Below are positions 14,968-22,732 of a stretch of 50,014 nucleotides of DNA, in pieces; the stretch's first letter is position 1, and each line of letters opens with the position of its first letter. The notes under the pieces were generated by a model, which saw only the letters and a list, made by a program, of their open reading frames with translations, did not search any database and was not told where the DNA came from. Made by a program: the position numbers and the translations under genes. The stretch is from Pedosphaera sp. (GTDB lineage: Bacteria; Verrucomicrobiota; Verrucomicrobiia; Limisphaerales; Pedosphaeraceae). Location: contig JAQGPA010000091.1 of assembly GCA_028293325.1 (NCBI GenBank), positions 1 to 50,014 of the forward strand, read 5' to 3'.

Positions 14968-16316
14968 AACCATCGCGGCTGGATCAGGTGGTCGATGCCG
15001 TGCTTTATGAAGGCTACATACTTTATCCGTACCGGGCTTCGTCCAAAAAAAACCAGCAACGTTTTACTTTTGGGCGGGTTTATCCACAGGCTTACAGCGT
15101 AGCTCAAGATGGAGTCGAACCATTTGTCATGCAGACCGAGTGCCTGGCTCGTTGCCAAACCGAGTCACCCGTTCTTGAAATCAGAATACGCTTTCTGCAT
15201 CCCATGGCGCGGGAAGTTGGTTCCCTTTCCAACCCGGGGCCAGGGTTAAACGGCAGCGCGGCATCCTCTTTTCAAGTAGTTCCGGCACTGCGGGTGGACG
15301 GCGATGTTTTCCAGACCTGGCAGGAAGCCGTGGAACGGGAAGTAAAACTGCCTCCCCTGCAATTGAGTCAATCATTGCCTAGTCGGCGGGATATTCCATT
15401 TTCCTTTCCAGCGTCGCAAGTGATGGAACCGATTCGTGACCAGCGTGGCTGCACGGTGGGCATGATGCGTCGTCGGCAGGAGGCAATTGAGGGAAGGGTC
15501 GAGATCGTAGCTGAACCCGTGGCGGCGGAGGTTTTTAAGATTAGCGCGCGCATCCTCAATCAGACACCAGTGGCGGCCGAGGAACTGGAGAAGCAAGACG
15601 TTATCCTCATGCGGACTTTCGCCTCCACTCATACGATTCTTCGCATCGCCGGCGGCGAATTTATTTCCCTCATGGATCCACCTTCCGCATGGCAGCCAGC
15701 CGCCAATCGTTGCCAAAACATTGGTACCTGGCCGGTGCTGGTCGGCGACGAGGAAAAGGGGGAGCGCGACACCCTGCTTTCATCGCCCATTATTCTCGCT
15801 GATTACCCCAGGATTGCGCCGGAAAGTTCCGGGAATCTCTTTGACGGGACGGAGATCGACGAGATCCTCACGTTGCGCATCATGACGATGACGGAGGAGG
15901 AGAAGCGGGAGATGCGCCTGGTGGATGAACACGCCCGCCGTCTTTTGGAGCGAACAGAAGGGATGGGTGAAGACCACCTGCTCAAAATGCACGGCGTCAT
16001 GCGGGCGAACCGCTCCTTTGATGAAAATGTTTTTGGGACGAGCACACGTTTGGAAGGTGTTTCCGTCAATGAGGTTTATCTGCAAGCGGGCAATCTGGTC
16101 AGGATCCGGCCAAAAGGCCGCGCTGATGTCATGGACATGGCGCTCGCGGGAAAAACCGCCATGATTGAGGCGGTGGAACTGGATGCGGAAGGCCGGGTTC
16201 ATTTGGCCGTCGTGTTGCAGGACGATCCGGGCAAGGATTTGGGTCTGCTGCGCCAGCCGGGCCATCGCTTCTTTTACGGGGTGGATGAAATTGAACCGTT
16301 ACGGGAGGCCACATGA
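14964..16316 (+). CDS. 450-residue hydrogenase-locus protein of unknown function
   Basis: Coupled by ATGA on both sides. The N-terminus (AVLYEGYILYPYRASSKKN, then FTFGRVYP) and a central EIDEILTLRIMTMTEEEKREM helix are distinctive. The C-terminal 80 residues (NLVRIRPKGRADVMDMALAG...HLAVVLQDDPG...FFYGVDEIEPL) look like a small beta-barrel with a KOW/HypC-like flavour. No predicted membrane helix, no CxxC, no P-loop. I recall a protein of this size and opening in actinobacterial high-affinity hydrogenase loci, always unnamed. Given its size it could be a structural subunit, or a scaffold holding the large subunit during maturation; neither is shown by sequence. Confidence 0.75.
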   Translation: MKPSRLDQVVDAVLYEGYILYPYRASSKKNQQRFTFGRVYPQAYSVAQDGVEPFVMQTECLARCQTESPVLEIRIRFLHPMAREVGSLSNPGPGLNGSAASSFQVVPALRVDGDVFQTWQEAVEREVKLPPLQLSQSLPSRRDIPFSFPASQVMEPIRDQRGCTVGMMRRRQEAIEGRVEIVAEPVAAEVFKISARILNQTPVAAEELEKQDVILMRTFASTHTILRIAGGEFISLMDPPSAWQPAANRCQNIGTWPVLVGDEEKGERDTLLSSPIILADYPRIAPESSGNLFDGTEIDEILTLRIMTMTEEEKREMRLVDEHARRLLERTEGMGEDHLLKMHGVMRANRSFDENVFGTSTRLEGVSVNEVYLQAGNLVRIRPKGRADVMDMALAGKTAMIEAVELDAEGRVHLAVVLQDDPGKDLGLLRQPGHRFFYGVDEIEPLREAT

Positions 16317-16825
16317 CCAAACGAATTCTAGTGGCTGGCATTGGCAACATATTTTTGGGTGATGATGCGTTTGGGGTTGAGACCGCGCGTCAATTGTTGC
16401 GGCGTCCACAGCCGGAGGGCGTTCGCGTGGTTGACTTCGGCATCCGCAGCTACGATCTGGCTTACGCCATCGTGGATGGGCATGACGCCATTATCCTGGT
16501 AGATGCGACTTCGCAGGGCCAGTCGCCAGGCACGGTTTATTTGATTGAACCGGACCTGAATGAATTTGACCAACTTGAAACCGAGGTGGTCAACGCCCAC
16601 AGCCTGAGTCCGGAGCGGGTGCTGCAAATGGTCAGGTCGCTCGGCGGCCGGCCCGCGCGCCTGTTTCTGGTGGGCTGCGAGCCGGCAGTATTGGAAACCG
16701 AAAATGGAGAAATTGGCTTGAGCGAGAAGGTCCAGGCGGCGGTGCCGCGGGCAGTGGCGATGATTGAGTCGCTGTTGGACGAGCTCATCCAGGAAAACAA
16801 ACAACCCGGCCTGGTGGAGGCCTAA
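16313..16825 (+). CDS. [NiFe]-hydrogenase large-subunit maturation endopeptidase
   Basis: A 170-residue HyaD/HybD/HoxM-type protease. The N-terminal strand-loop GIGNIFLGDDAFGVE holds the first nickel-sensing acidic residue (about Asp17). The second lies in ILVDATSQG (Asp64) and the third ligand is His96 in NAHSLSP, the E/D-D-H set used to check for nickel before cleavage. The enzyme clips the C-terminal extension of the large subunit after the active site is filled. The downstream large subunit keeps such an extension of 24 residues after DPCLPCGVH, so enzyme and substrate are both encoded here. ATGA overlap with the gene before; the 36-residue membrane protein follows after 18 bp. Confidence 0.93.
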   Translation: MTKRILVAGIGNIFLGDDAFGVETARQLLRRPQPEGVRVVDFGIRSYDLAYAIVDGHDAIILVDATSQGQSPGTVYLIEPDLNEFDQLETEVVNAHSLSPERVLQMVRSLGGRPARLFLVGCEPAVLETENGEIGLSEKVQAAVPRAVAMIESLLDELIQENKQPGLVEA

Positions 16826-16843
16826 AGGAAGGAATCAAACCTT

Positions 16844-16954
16844 ATGCGTAACACAAAAAAAATTGCAGTCACGATCTCATTGCTGGCGGTGGCCGCCGGC
16901 TTCATTGCCAACTTGCCGGAGCTGCGGCGCTATCTGCGCATTCGCCGCATGTAA
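16844..16954 (+). CDS. 36-residue single-helix membrane micro-protein (DUF6893-like)
   Basis: A short gene with a good ribosome-binding site (AAGGAAGGA, about 8 bp upstream). The product starts MRNTKK, has one hydrophobic helix IAVTISLLAVAAGFIAN (residues 7-23), then a basic tail with RRYLRIRRM. This is the layout of the small DUF6893-type proteins found directly before group 1h small subunits. It lacks a cleavable signal and should sit in the cytoplasmic membrane with the basic end inside. Since the hydrogenase has no Tat signal and no cytochrome subunit, this helix is a natural candidate for tethering the enzyme to the membrane. That is inference; the gene itself is well supported by position and codon pattern. 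Confidence 0.75.
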   Translation: MRNTKKIAVTISLLAVAAGFIANLPELRRYLRIRRM

Positions 16955-17038
16955 GCAAAACCACCAGCGCCCCTGATTACAAACACGGCAAAGCGGCTGA
17001 CCTGTTGCAGGACGATAAGGAAAAGGAAAAATTAATTT

Positions 17039-18112
17039 ATGAAAACACCAGAAGTCGTGGCAAACCGGCCACCCGATGTCAAAGAGGTTCACATCATTTG
17101 GATGACGAGCGGCTTGAGTTGCGATGGCGATACGATCTCCACCACGGCCGCCACCCTGCCCAGCATCGAGGATGTCGTCATGGGCAATATTCCCGGCCTG
17201 CCGAAAGTGCATCTGCACAATCCGGTGCTGGCCTATGAAGTAGGCGATGATTTTATGAAGTATTGGCATCTGGCCGCCGAGGGGAGGTTGGATCCGTTTG
17301 TCCTCGTGGTGGAGGGGTCGGTGCCGAATGAAAGCATCAAGTCGGAAGGTTATTGGGCCGCCATGGGGACAGATCCGCACACGGGGCAGCCCATCACCAC
17401 CAGCGAATGGATTGACCGGCTGGCGCCGAAAGCGCTGGCCGTTGTCGGTGCCGGCACGTGCGCCACCTACGGCGGCATTCATGCCATGGAAGGCAATCCC
17501 ACGGGTGCAATGGGCCTGGCTGATTATCTCGGGTGGGATTGGCGGTCGAAGGCCGGCCTGCCCATCGTGAATGTCCCGGGCTGCCCGGTGCAGCCGGACA
17601 ACATGATGGAAACGTTGCTGTACCTGCTTTATCAGGTGGCGGGATTGGCGCCGATGATTCCGCTCGATGATGAGTTGCGGCCCACCTGGCTTTTCGGGAA
17701 AACGGTTCACGAAGGTTGCGACCGCGGCAGTTACTATGAACAGGCTGATTTCGCCCATGAATACGGTTCGCCCAAATGCCTGGTTAAGCTTGGCTGTTGG
17801 GGTCCGGTCGTGAATTGCAATGTGACCAAGCGGGGCTGGATGGATGGCATTGGTGGCTGCCCAAATGTTGGCGGCATCTGCATCGCCTGCACCATGCCCG
17901 GCTTTCCGGACAAATTCATGCCCTTCATGGACGCGCCACCCGGGGCCTCCGTATCCACGGCGATGGTCGGGATCTGGGGCGGTGTGGTTCGGAAATTACG
18001 CGCCATCACCAATCACACGGTGAACAAAGAGCCAAGGTGGCGGCATCCCGGGCCGGAACTGACGACGGGATATAAAGCCAAGTATTACGGCAACGGCAAT
18101 GGCAGGGGATGA
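17039..18112 (+). CDS. hhyS: [NiFe]-hydrogenase small subunit, group 1h-like
   Basis: This 357-residue electron-transfer subunit carries three Fe-S clusters. The proximal cluster motif reads GLSCDGD: Cys28 is kept, but the position of the second cysteine of the usual CxxC is Asp31, the three-Cys-one-Asp arrangement described for actinobacterial-type oxygen-insensitive hydrogenases. Further ligands: GAGTCATYGG, NVPGCPVQP, the distal His-Cys in VHEGCDRG, and medial cysteines in KLGCWGP, IGGCPN and GICIACTMPGF. There is no twin-arginine signal (start MKTPEVVANRPP), so the enzyme is cytoplasmic-facing. The start at 17039 is supported by a purine-rich AAGGAAAAGG. It partners with the next gene to oxidise H2, probably at trace levels judging from known relatives. 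Confidence 0.93.
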   Translation: MKTPEVVANRPPDVKEVHIIWMTSGLSCDGDTISTTAATLPSIEDVVMGNIPGLPKVHLHNPVLAYEVGDDFMKYWHLAAEGRLDPFVLVVEGSVPNESIKSEGYWAAMGTDPHTGQPITTSEWIDRLAPKALAVVGAGTCATYGGIHAMEGNPTGAMGLADYLGWDWRSKAGLPIVNVPGCPVQPDNMMETLLYLLYQVAGLAPMIPLDDELRPTWLFGKTVHEGCDRGSYYEQADFAHEYGSPKCLVKLGCWGPVVNCNVTKRGWMDGIGGCPNVGGICIACTMPGFPDKFMPFMDAPPGASVSTAMVGIWGGVVRKLRAITNHTVNKEPRWRHPGPELTTGYKAKYYGNGNGRG

Positions 18113-18156
18113 CGGTCAATACTCAACCAAGAATTCAACATAACGAGAGGTTTATT

Positions 18157-19971
18157 ATGGCAGACGCAATCGCAACCAAGCCGAGGCAGACGACCCCGGG
18201 AAAACGTGGTGAAATCGTGGAAATGTCCTGGGACCCGATTACCCGGATCGTGGGCAGCCTGGGCATCTTCACCAAGATTGACTTTGAAAACAAAAAAGTC
18301 ACTGAGTGTCACGCCACTTCATCCATTTTCCGCGGCTACAGCATTTTCATGCAGAACAAGGATCCGCGCGACTCACACTTCATCACGAGCCGGATTTGCG
18401 GCATTTGCGGCGACAACCATGCCACCTGCTCGGTTTACGCGCAGAACATGGCCTATGGCATCAAACCGCCGCCGCTGGCGGAGTGGATTATCAATCTCGG
18501 CGAAGCCGCCGAATACATGTTCGACCATTGCATTTATCAGGACAACCTGGTGGGCGTGGATTTTTGCGAAATGATGGTGCGCGAAACCAATCCCGGCGTC
18601 TGGGAAAAAGCCAAGACGACGCCGGCGCCGCACGCCAAGGATCATGGTTACCGGACCATCGGTGAAATCATGACTTCGCTCAACCCGTTCGAGGGTGAAT
18701 TTTACCGCAAGACTTTGCAGATGAGCCGGCTCACCCGCGAAATGTTCTGTCTCATGGAGGGGCGGCATGTGCATCCTTCCACCCTTTATCCGGGCGGTGT
18801 TGGCACGGTTCCTTCCATCCAGGTTTTCACGGACTACCTCACGCGGCTCATGAATTACATCGAGTTCATGAAGGCGGTGGTGCCGCTCCATGATGATCTC
18901 TTCGACTTCTTTTACGAAGCGTTGCCGGGCTACGAAAAGGTGGGGCAACGGCGCATCCTGCTCGGTTGCTGGGGCTCTTTCCAGGATCCCGATGTGTGCG
19001 ATTACAATTATCGGACCATGAATGAGTGGGGCAAGGCGATGTTTGTCACGCCCGGGATTGTCGTTGACGGCAAACTGGTCACGACCAACCTCATCGACAT
19101 CAACCTTGGCATTCGCATCCTGCTCGGCTCTTCGTACTATGAGGATTGGCAGGACGACGGGAAAACTTTTGTTAAGTTTGATCCGCTCGGCAATCCGGTG
19201 GACAAGCGCCATCCCTGGAATCAGACGACGACACCGAAACCGCAAAAGCGCAATTTCGATGATAAATATACCTGGGTCATGTCGCCGCGCTGGCTGGATA
19301 AACGCACGGGCGATCACCTGGCGTTAGATACCGGCGGCGGCCCCATCGCGCGGCTTTGGACCACGGCGCTCGCCAACCTAGTCGATATCGGCTACGTCAA
19401 GGCCACGGGCAACAGCGTCAAGATTCGCCTGCCCAAGACCGCGTTGAAGCCTGAGGTCGAGTTGGAGTGGAAGATTCCAAAATGGAGCAACGCCATCGAA
19501 CGCGACCGGGCGCGTTCCTATTTTCAGGCCTATGCGGCCGCGGTCGGCCTCTACTGCGTGGAGAAGGCGATGCAGGATGTTCTTGCGGGACGTACCGAGA
19601 CGTTCACGCCATTCAAAGTGCCGGAGGAGGCGATTAGCTGCGGCTTCCATGAAGCCGTGCGCGGCGTGCTCTCGCACCATATGGTCATAAAGAATCGCAA
19701 GATAGCCAACTATCATCCTTACCCGCCAACGCCGTGGAACGCGAGTCCGCGTGACAGTTACGGCACACCTGGTCCTTATGAGGATGCCGTGCAGAACACG
19801 CCCATCTTCGAGGAGAACGGGCCGGACAAGTTCAAGGGCATCGACATCATGCGGACGGTCCGCAGTTTCGATCCCTGCCTGCCGTGCGGCGTCCATATGT
19901 ATCTGGGCAAAGGCAAGCTGCTCAAACAACTTCACAACCCAACGGCGTTTGCCCCGCTGGCAAAAAAATAA
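18157..19971 (+). CDS. hhyL: [NiFe]-hydrogenase large subunit, group 1h-like
   Basis: This 604-residue catalytic subunit has the N-terminal nickel ligands in RICGICGDNH (Cys81, Cys84) and the C-terminal pair in DPCLPCGVH (Cys574, Cys577, cleavage expected after His580). The 24-residue tail after that His would be removed by the protease encoded upstream. WDPITRIVGSLG and TSSIFRGYS are further family signatures. Start choice: ATG at 18157 follows GAGAGG by 7 bp; an in-frame ATG at 18109, overlapping the hhyS stop, would add 16 residues without family resemblance. The length and motif variants fit group 1h rather than standard membrane-bound group 1 enzymes. HypA-HypF and a nickel permease follow on the same transcript. 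Confidence 0.94.
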   Translation: MADAIATKPRQTTPGKRGEIVEMSWDPITRIVGSLGIFTKIDFENKKVTECHATSSIFRGYSIFMQNKDPRDSHFITSRICGICGDNHATCSVYAQNMAYGIKPPPLAEWIINLGEAAEYMFDHCIYQDNLVGVDFCEMMVRETNPGVWEKAKTTPAPHAKDHGYRTIGEIMTSLNPFEGEFYRKTLQMSRLTREMFCLMEGRHVHPSTLYPGGVGTVPSIQVFTDYLTRLMNYIEFMKAVVPLHDDLFDFFYEALPGYEKVGQRRILLGCWGSFQDPDVCDYNYRTMNEWGKAMFVTPGIVVDGKLVTTNLIDINLGIRILLGSSYYEDWQDDGKTFVKFDPLGNPVDKRHPWNQTTTPKPQKRNFDDKYTWVMSPRWLDKRTGDHLALDTGGGPIARLWTTALANLVDIGYVKATGNSVKIRLPKTALKPEVELEWKIPKWSNAIERDRARSYFQAYAAAVGLYCVEKAMQDVLAGRTETFTPFKVPEEAISCGFHEAVRGVLSHHMVIKNRKIANYHPYPPTPWNASPRDSYGTPGPYEDAVQNTPIFEENGPDKFKGIDIMRTVRSFDPCLPCGVHMYLGKGKLLKQLHNPTAFAPLAKK

Positions 19972-19988
19972 ACCTGCTTAAACCAAAT

Positions 19989-20684
19989 ATGATTCCCACA
20001 ATCGAAGCCTCACCTGAGGAAATTTACGACATCGAACTCGAAAAGACCCTGCTCCAGGCAAACGCCAAGCTGGCCAAGGAAAATCGCGCGCAGTTGGACC
20101 GCCATGACATCACGGCCATCGATTTCATGGGCGCGATTGGCTCCGGCAAAACGACGCTGATTGGCCGCATGGCCGCAAAGCTAAAAGACCAGTTCAACCT
20201 CGCCATGTTCAACGGCGATGCCACCACGGTGGATGATGTCAACCTCATTGCCAAACAAGGCGTGCCGACCGTCCAGCTTGCGACCATCAACGGGTGTCAT
20301 CTGGATGCCAACCTCGTGGGCAAGGCACTTCGCAAGATCGACCTCAACAAGGTGGATCTGATCTTCATCGAAAATATCGGCAATCTTATCTGTCCGGCCG
20401 AGTTTCCTTTGGGATCGCGAGCCCGGGTTGTGGTCGTGAGTGTGACGGAGGGGCCGTACATGGTGAGAAAGCATCCGCATATGTTTTTGGGCGCAGACAT
20501 TGTGGTAATCAATAAAATCGATCTGGCCGAGGTGATGGGTGTCAACGTGGAGGATCTGGCCCGTGACGTTCACACGCTCAAGCCCGATATCAAAGTGATG
20601 CTCACGAGTTGCAAAACGGGTGCCGGCGTGGACAAGGTCGCGGCCGCTTTGCTGGCGATCAAAGAATCGCGTGCTGATGCATGA
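19989..20684 (+). CDS. hypB: Hydrogenase nickel-incorporation GTPase HypB
   Basis: The 231-residue SIMIBI-class GTPase has its P-loop GAIGSGKTTL at about residues 48-57, a metal-site motif NGCHLDANLV, and guanine specificity VINKIDLAEV. HypB with HypA delivers nickel to the large subunit. The N-terminus lacks the histidine-rich nickel store seen in some HypB proteins, and also the CxxCGC motif of E. coli HypB. The start at 19989 is 17 bp after the large-subunit stop; an upstream in-frame start inside hhyL is not needed. It overlaps hypA by 8 bp. Confidence 0.94.
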   Translation: MIPTIEASPEEIYDIELEKTLLQANAKLAKENRAQLDRHDITAIDFMGAIGSGKTTLIGRMAAKLKDQFNLAMFNGDATTVDDVNLIAKQGVPTVQLATINGCHLDANLVGKALRKIDLNKVDLIFIENIGNLICPAEFPLGSRARVVVVSVTEGPYMVRKHPHMFLGADIVVINKIDLAEVMGVNVEDLARDVHTLKPDIKVMLTSCKTGAGVDKVAAALLAIKESRADA

Positions 20685-21048
20685 ACTCTCGATTGTCTCC
20701 GGGATAGTGGAGAGCGTGCTGAATTTTGTTGCGGCGCAGCAAATCAGCAAGGTCGTGGATGTGCGGCTGTCGGTGGGAGAATTGACGAATCTGCAGCCCG
20801 AACAGTTGTGTTTCTGTTACACGGCGTTGATCGAGCAAACAGCCATTGCTGGTTCAAAGCTGGAAGTTGAAGCGGTGCCCGCAGTGGTGAGTTGCCCGCA
20901 CTGCTCGTATCAGGGGCCGCCAAAATATTGGGCAGACGCCTTGTCCCTGGCGCCGGTCCCGACGCTGCAATGTCCGCAGTGTGGCAAAGCAACCGAAGCG
21001 ACGCAGGGGCACGAGTGCGCAATCAAAACCATCAAGTATGTTGCCTAA
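20677..21048 (+). CDS. hypA: Hydrogenase nickel metallochaperone HypA
   Basis: This 123-residue protein starts MHELSI, which gives the His2-Glu3 nickel site after start-Met context and fixes the start at 20677, inside the end of hypB. The zinc site is formed by CPHC and CPQC (about residues 73-76 and 100-103). HypA hands nickel to the hydrogenase with HypB. Its stop codon lies within the next gene, which starts 11 bp upstream of it. Confidence 0.94.
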   Translation: MHELSIVSGIVESVLNFVAAQQISKVVDVRLSVGELTNLQPEQLCFCYTALIEQTAIAGSKLEVEAVPAVVSCPHCSYQGPPKYWADALSLAPVPTLQCPQCGKATEATQGHECAIKTIKYVA

Positions 21049-21937
21049 TTCAGTCATACCAACCGGAACCTCGTCTGGCGGTCATGTATCAAAGGTTCAA
21101 GGCAAGAGTGCGCCCCGACCAATTGATGAATTAAATCAACAGGGCCGGCGGATTCAGGAATTGTTGGAACAGGCCGAAGCCATGCCCGACCCCGCTGCCC
21201 GCGCACTGATTCAAGAGTGTGTGCAGTCGGTGCTGGCATTTCACGGCCAGGGCCTGGCGCAAATGTTGCAGGTGGTGCGCGTCGCCGGTTCCGACGGACA
21301 AAAGGTTTTTGAGCAGTTGATTCAGGACAGTGTCGTGCGCGGGTTGCTGCTCATTCACGGGTTGCATCCGGTGGATTTGAAGACTCGCTTGCATGACGCG
21401 CTCAACAAGGTCCGTCCGTACATGGAAAGTCACGGTGGCAATGTCGAGTTGATCAGCCTGGAAAACGACGTGGCCCGGCTGCGATTGCAAGGCACTTGCA
21501 AAAGCTGTCCTTCCTCAGCTGTGACATTGGAGCTGGCGGTGAGGCATGCAATTGAAGAAGCCTGTCCCGACCTGATGGGGTTTGAAGTGGAAGGAGCGGC
21601 GGAACCGGCTGCCCCCGGTAAAACGCCCGCGCCGACGTGGACTATTCTCGAGGGCCTTGGGCAACTCGGCAATGGCGAGATAAAAGCCACCGCAGTGGCA
21701 GATATTCCACTCATCATTTGCAAGATGAATGAAAACGTTTACGCCTATCGCAATGTTTGCCCCGCCTGCGGCCTTTCCTTCCAGCCGGGGAGTCTTGAGG
21801 ATGGACAGATCAAATGCCCCCTTGGCCATCGCTATGACGCGCAGCGCGCGGGTGGCGGTGTGGACAATGCAGCCCTGCATCTCGACCCATTCCCGTTGCT
21901 GGTTGAAAAGGGTGAAGTGAAAATATCCGTGAGGTGA
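21038..21937 (+). CDS. NifU C-terminal / Rieske-like fusion protein
   Basis: This 299-residue protein has three parts. Residues 25-115 form a helical region. Residues about 115-185 form a NifU C-terminal (Nfu) scaffold domain with CKSC (Cys154, Cys157). Residues about 200-299 form a Rieske-like beta domain. In canonical Rieske proteins ligands are CxH and CxxH about 16 residues apart. Here the first pair reads CPAC (Cys241, Cys244) and the second CPLGH (Cys260, His264), so the CxH histidine is absent and the second spacing is one longer. The start at 21038 overlaps hypA by 11 bp. Nfu-Rieske fusions are known near high-affinity hydrogenases and are thought to help electron transfer or Fe-S supply; the actual cluster type here is open. 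Confidence 0.88.
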   Translation: MLPNSVIPTGTSSGGHVSKVQGKSAPRPIDELNQQGRRIQELLEQAEAMPDPAARALIQECVQSVLAFHGQGLAQMLQVVRVAGSDGQKVFEQLIQDSVVRGLLLIHGLHPVDLKTRLHDALNKVRPYMESHGGNVELISLENDVARLRLQGTCKSCPSSAVTLELAVRHAIEEACPDLMGFEVEGAAEPAAPGKTPAPTWTILEGLGQLGNGEIKATAVADIPLIICKMNENVYAYRNVCPACGLSFQPGSLEDGQIKCPLGHRYDAQRAGGGVDNAALHLDPFPLLVEKGEVKISVR

Positions 21938-21940
21938 ATC

Positions 21941-22732
21941 ATGATGACACTGCTTTCCTTCCTCTGCCTCGGATTCTTTCTCGGCATGCGGCATGCCACG
22001 GATGCGGACCATGTGGTCGCAGTTACAACCATTGTGAGCCGCGAACGCACGATCCGCAATGCGGCATTGATTGGCGTTGCCTGGGGTATAGGTCATACCC
22101 TCACGTTGCTGTTGGTCGGTAGTGCGATTATTATTTTCGGCGTGGTTGTTCCCACCCGCCTCGGGCTGTCGTTGGAGTTCACGGTGGCATTGATGCTAAT
22201 TCTGCTCGGTTTTTTGAACTTCAAAAGTTTCGCGCGTTCGCTTGGTCAACCCGCCCATCGGGAGGACGAGTCCACCAGTCGGGTGCTTCATGAACATCTC
22301 CATCAGCATGGTAACCTGGTTCATAGTCATTTCCACGGTCATGAACCGGAAGCGCATGATCACGGGGCAGGGAACCGATCTCCCACATGGCTGGACGTAA
22401 AGCTCGGCCGACTTGGCTTTTACCAGACGGTGCGACCGTTGGTGGTCGGGATTGTCCATGGCCTCGCCGGATCGGCGGCTGTGGCCCTGCTGGTGTTGCC
22501 GTTGATTCAGAATCCACTCTGGGCCATCGCTTATCTCCTGATCTTTGGCGTGGGAACCATTGCTGGGATGATGCTGATCACTGCTGCCATCGCGTTGCCC
22601 TTTCGCTATTCCGCGCGCCGTTCGGCTGCCTTCCATCGTCATCTCGGCCTGGCGGCCGGTTTTCTGAGCGTGGGATTCGGTCTTTTTCTCGTTCATCAAA
22701 TTGGCTTTGTGGACGGCCTTTTCACCAAATGA
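21941..22732 (+). CDS. Nickel/cobalt permease of the HoxN/NiCoT type
   Basis: This 263-residue membrane protein carries the NiCoT signature RHATDADH at residues 17-24 in the second helix, whose His and Asp residues select Ni2+ or Co2+. About six to seven membrane helices are visible, with a histidine-rich cytoplasmic loop (HEHLHQHGNLVHSHFHGHE) in the middle that probably buffers the metal. It lies in the hyp operon, 3 bp after the fusion gene and with an ATGA overlap to hypF, so nickel uptake for the hydrogenase is the likely job. Shorter than classical HoxN (about 350 residues), closer to compact members of the family. Confidence 0.9.
   Translation: MMTLLSFLCLGFFLGMRHATDADHVVAVTTIVSRERTIRNAALIGVAWGIGHTLTLLLVGSAIIIFGVVVPTRLGLSLEFTVALMLILLGFLNFKSFARSLGQPAHREDESTSRVLHEHLHQHGNLVHSHFHGHEPEAHDHGAGNRSPTWLDVKLGRLGFYQTVRPLVVGIVHGLAGSAAVALLVLPLIQNPLWAIAYLLIFGVGTIAGMMLITAAIALPFRYSARRSAAFHRHLGLAAGFLSVGFGLFLVHQIGFVDGLFTK

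Noticed and set aside
18373-19317. 314-codon minus-strand frame inside the hydrogenase large subunit
   Set aside because: Antisense to conserved HhyL sequence; no family features, and the sense frame is beyond doubt.
22387-22728. N-terminal extension of hypF
   Set aside because: Overlaps the nickel permease in another frame; HypF begins at the ATGA overlap at 22729.
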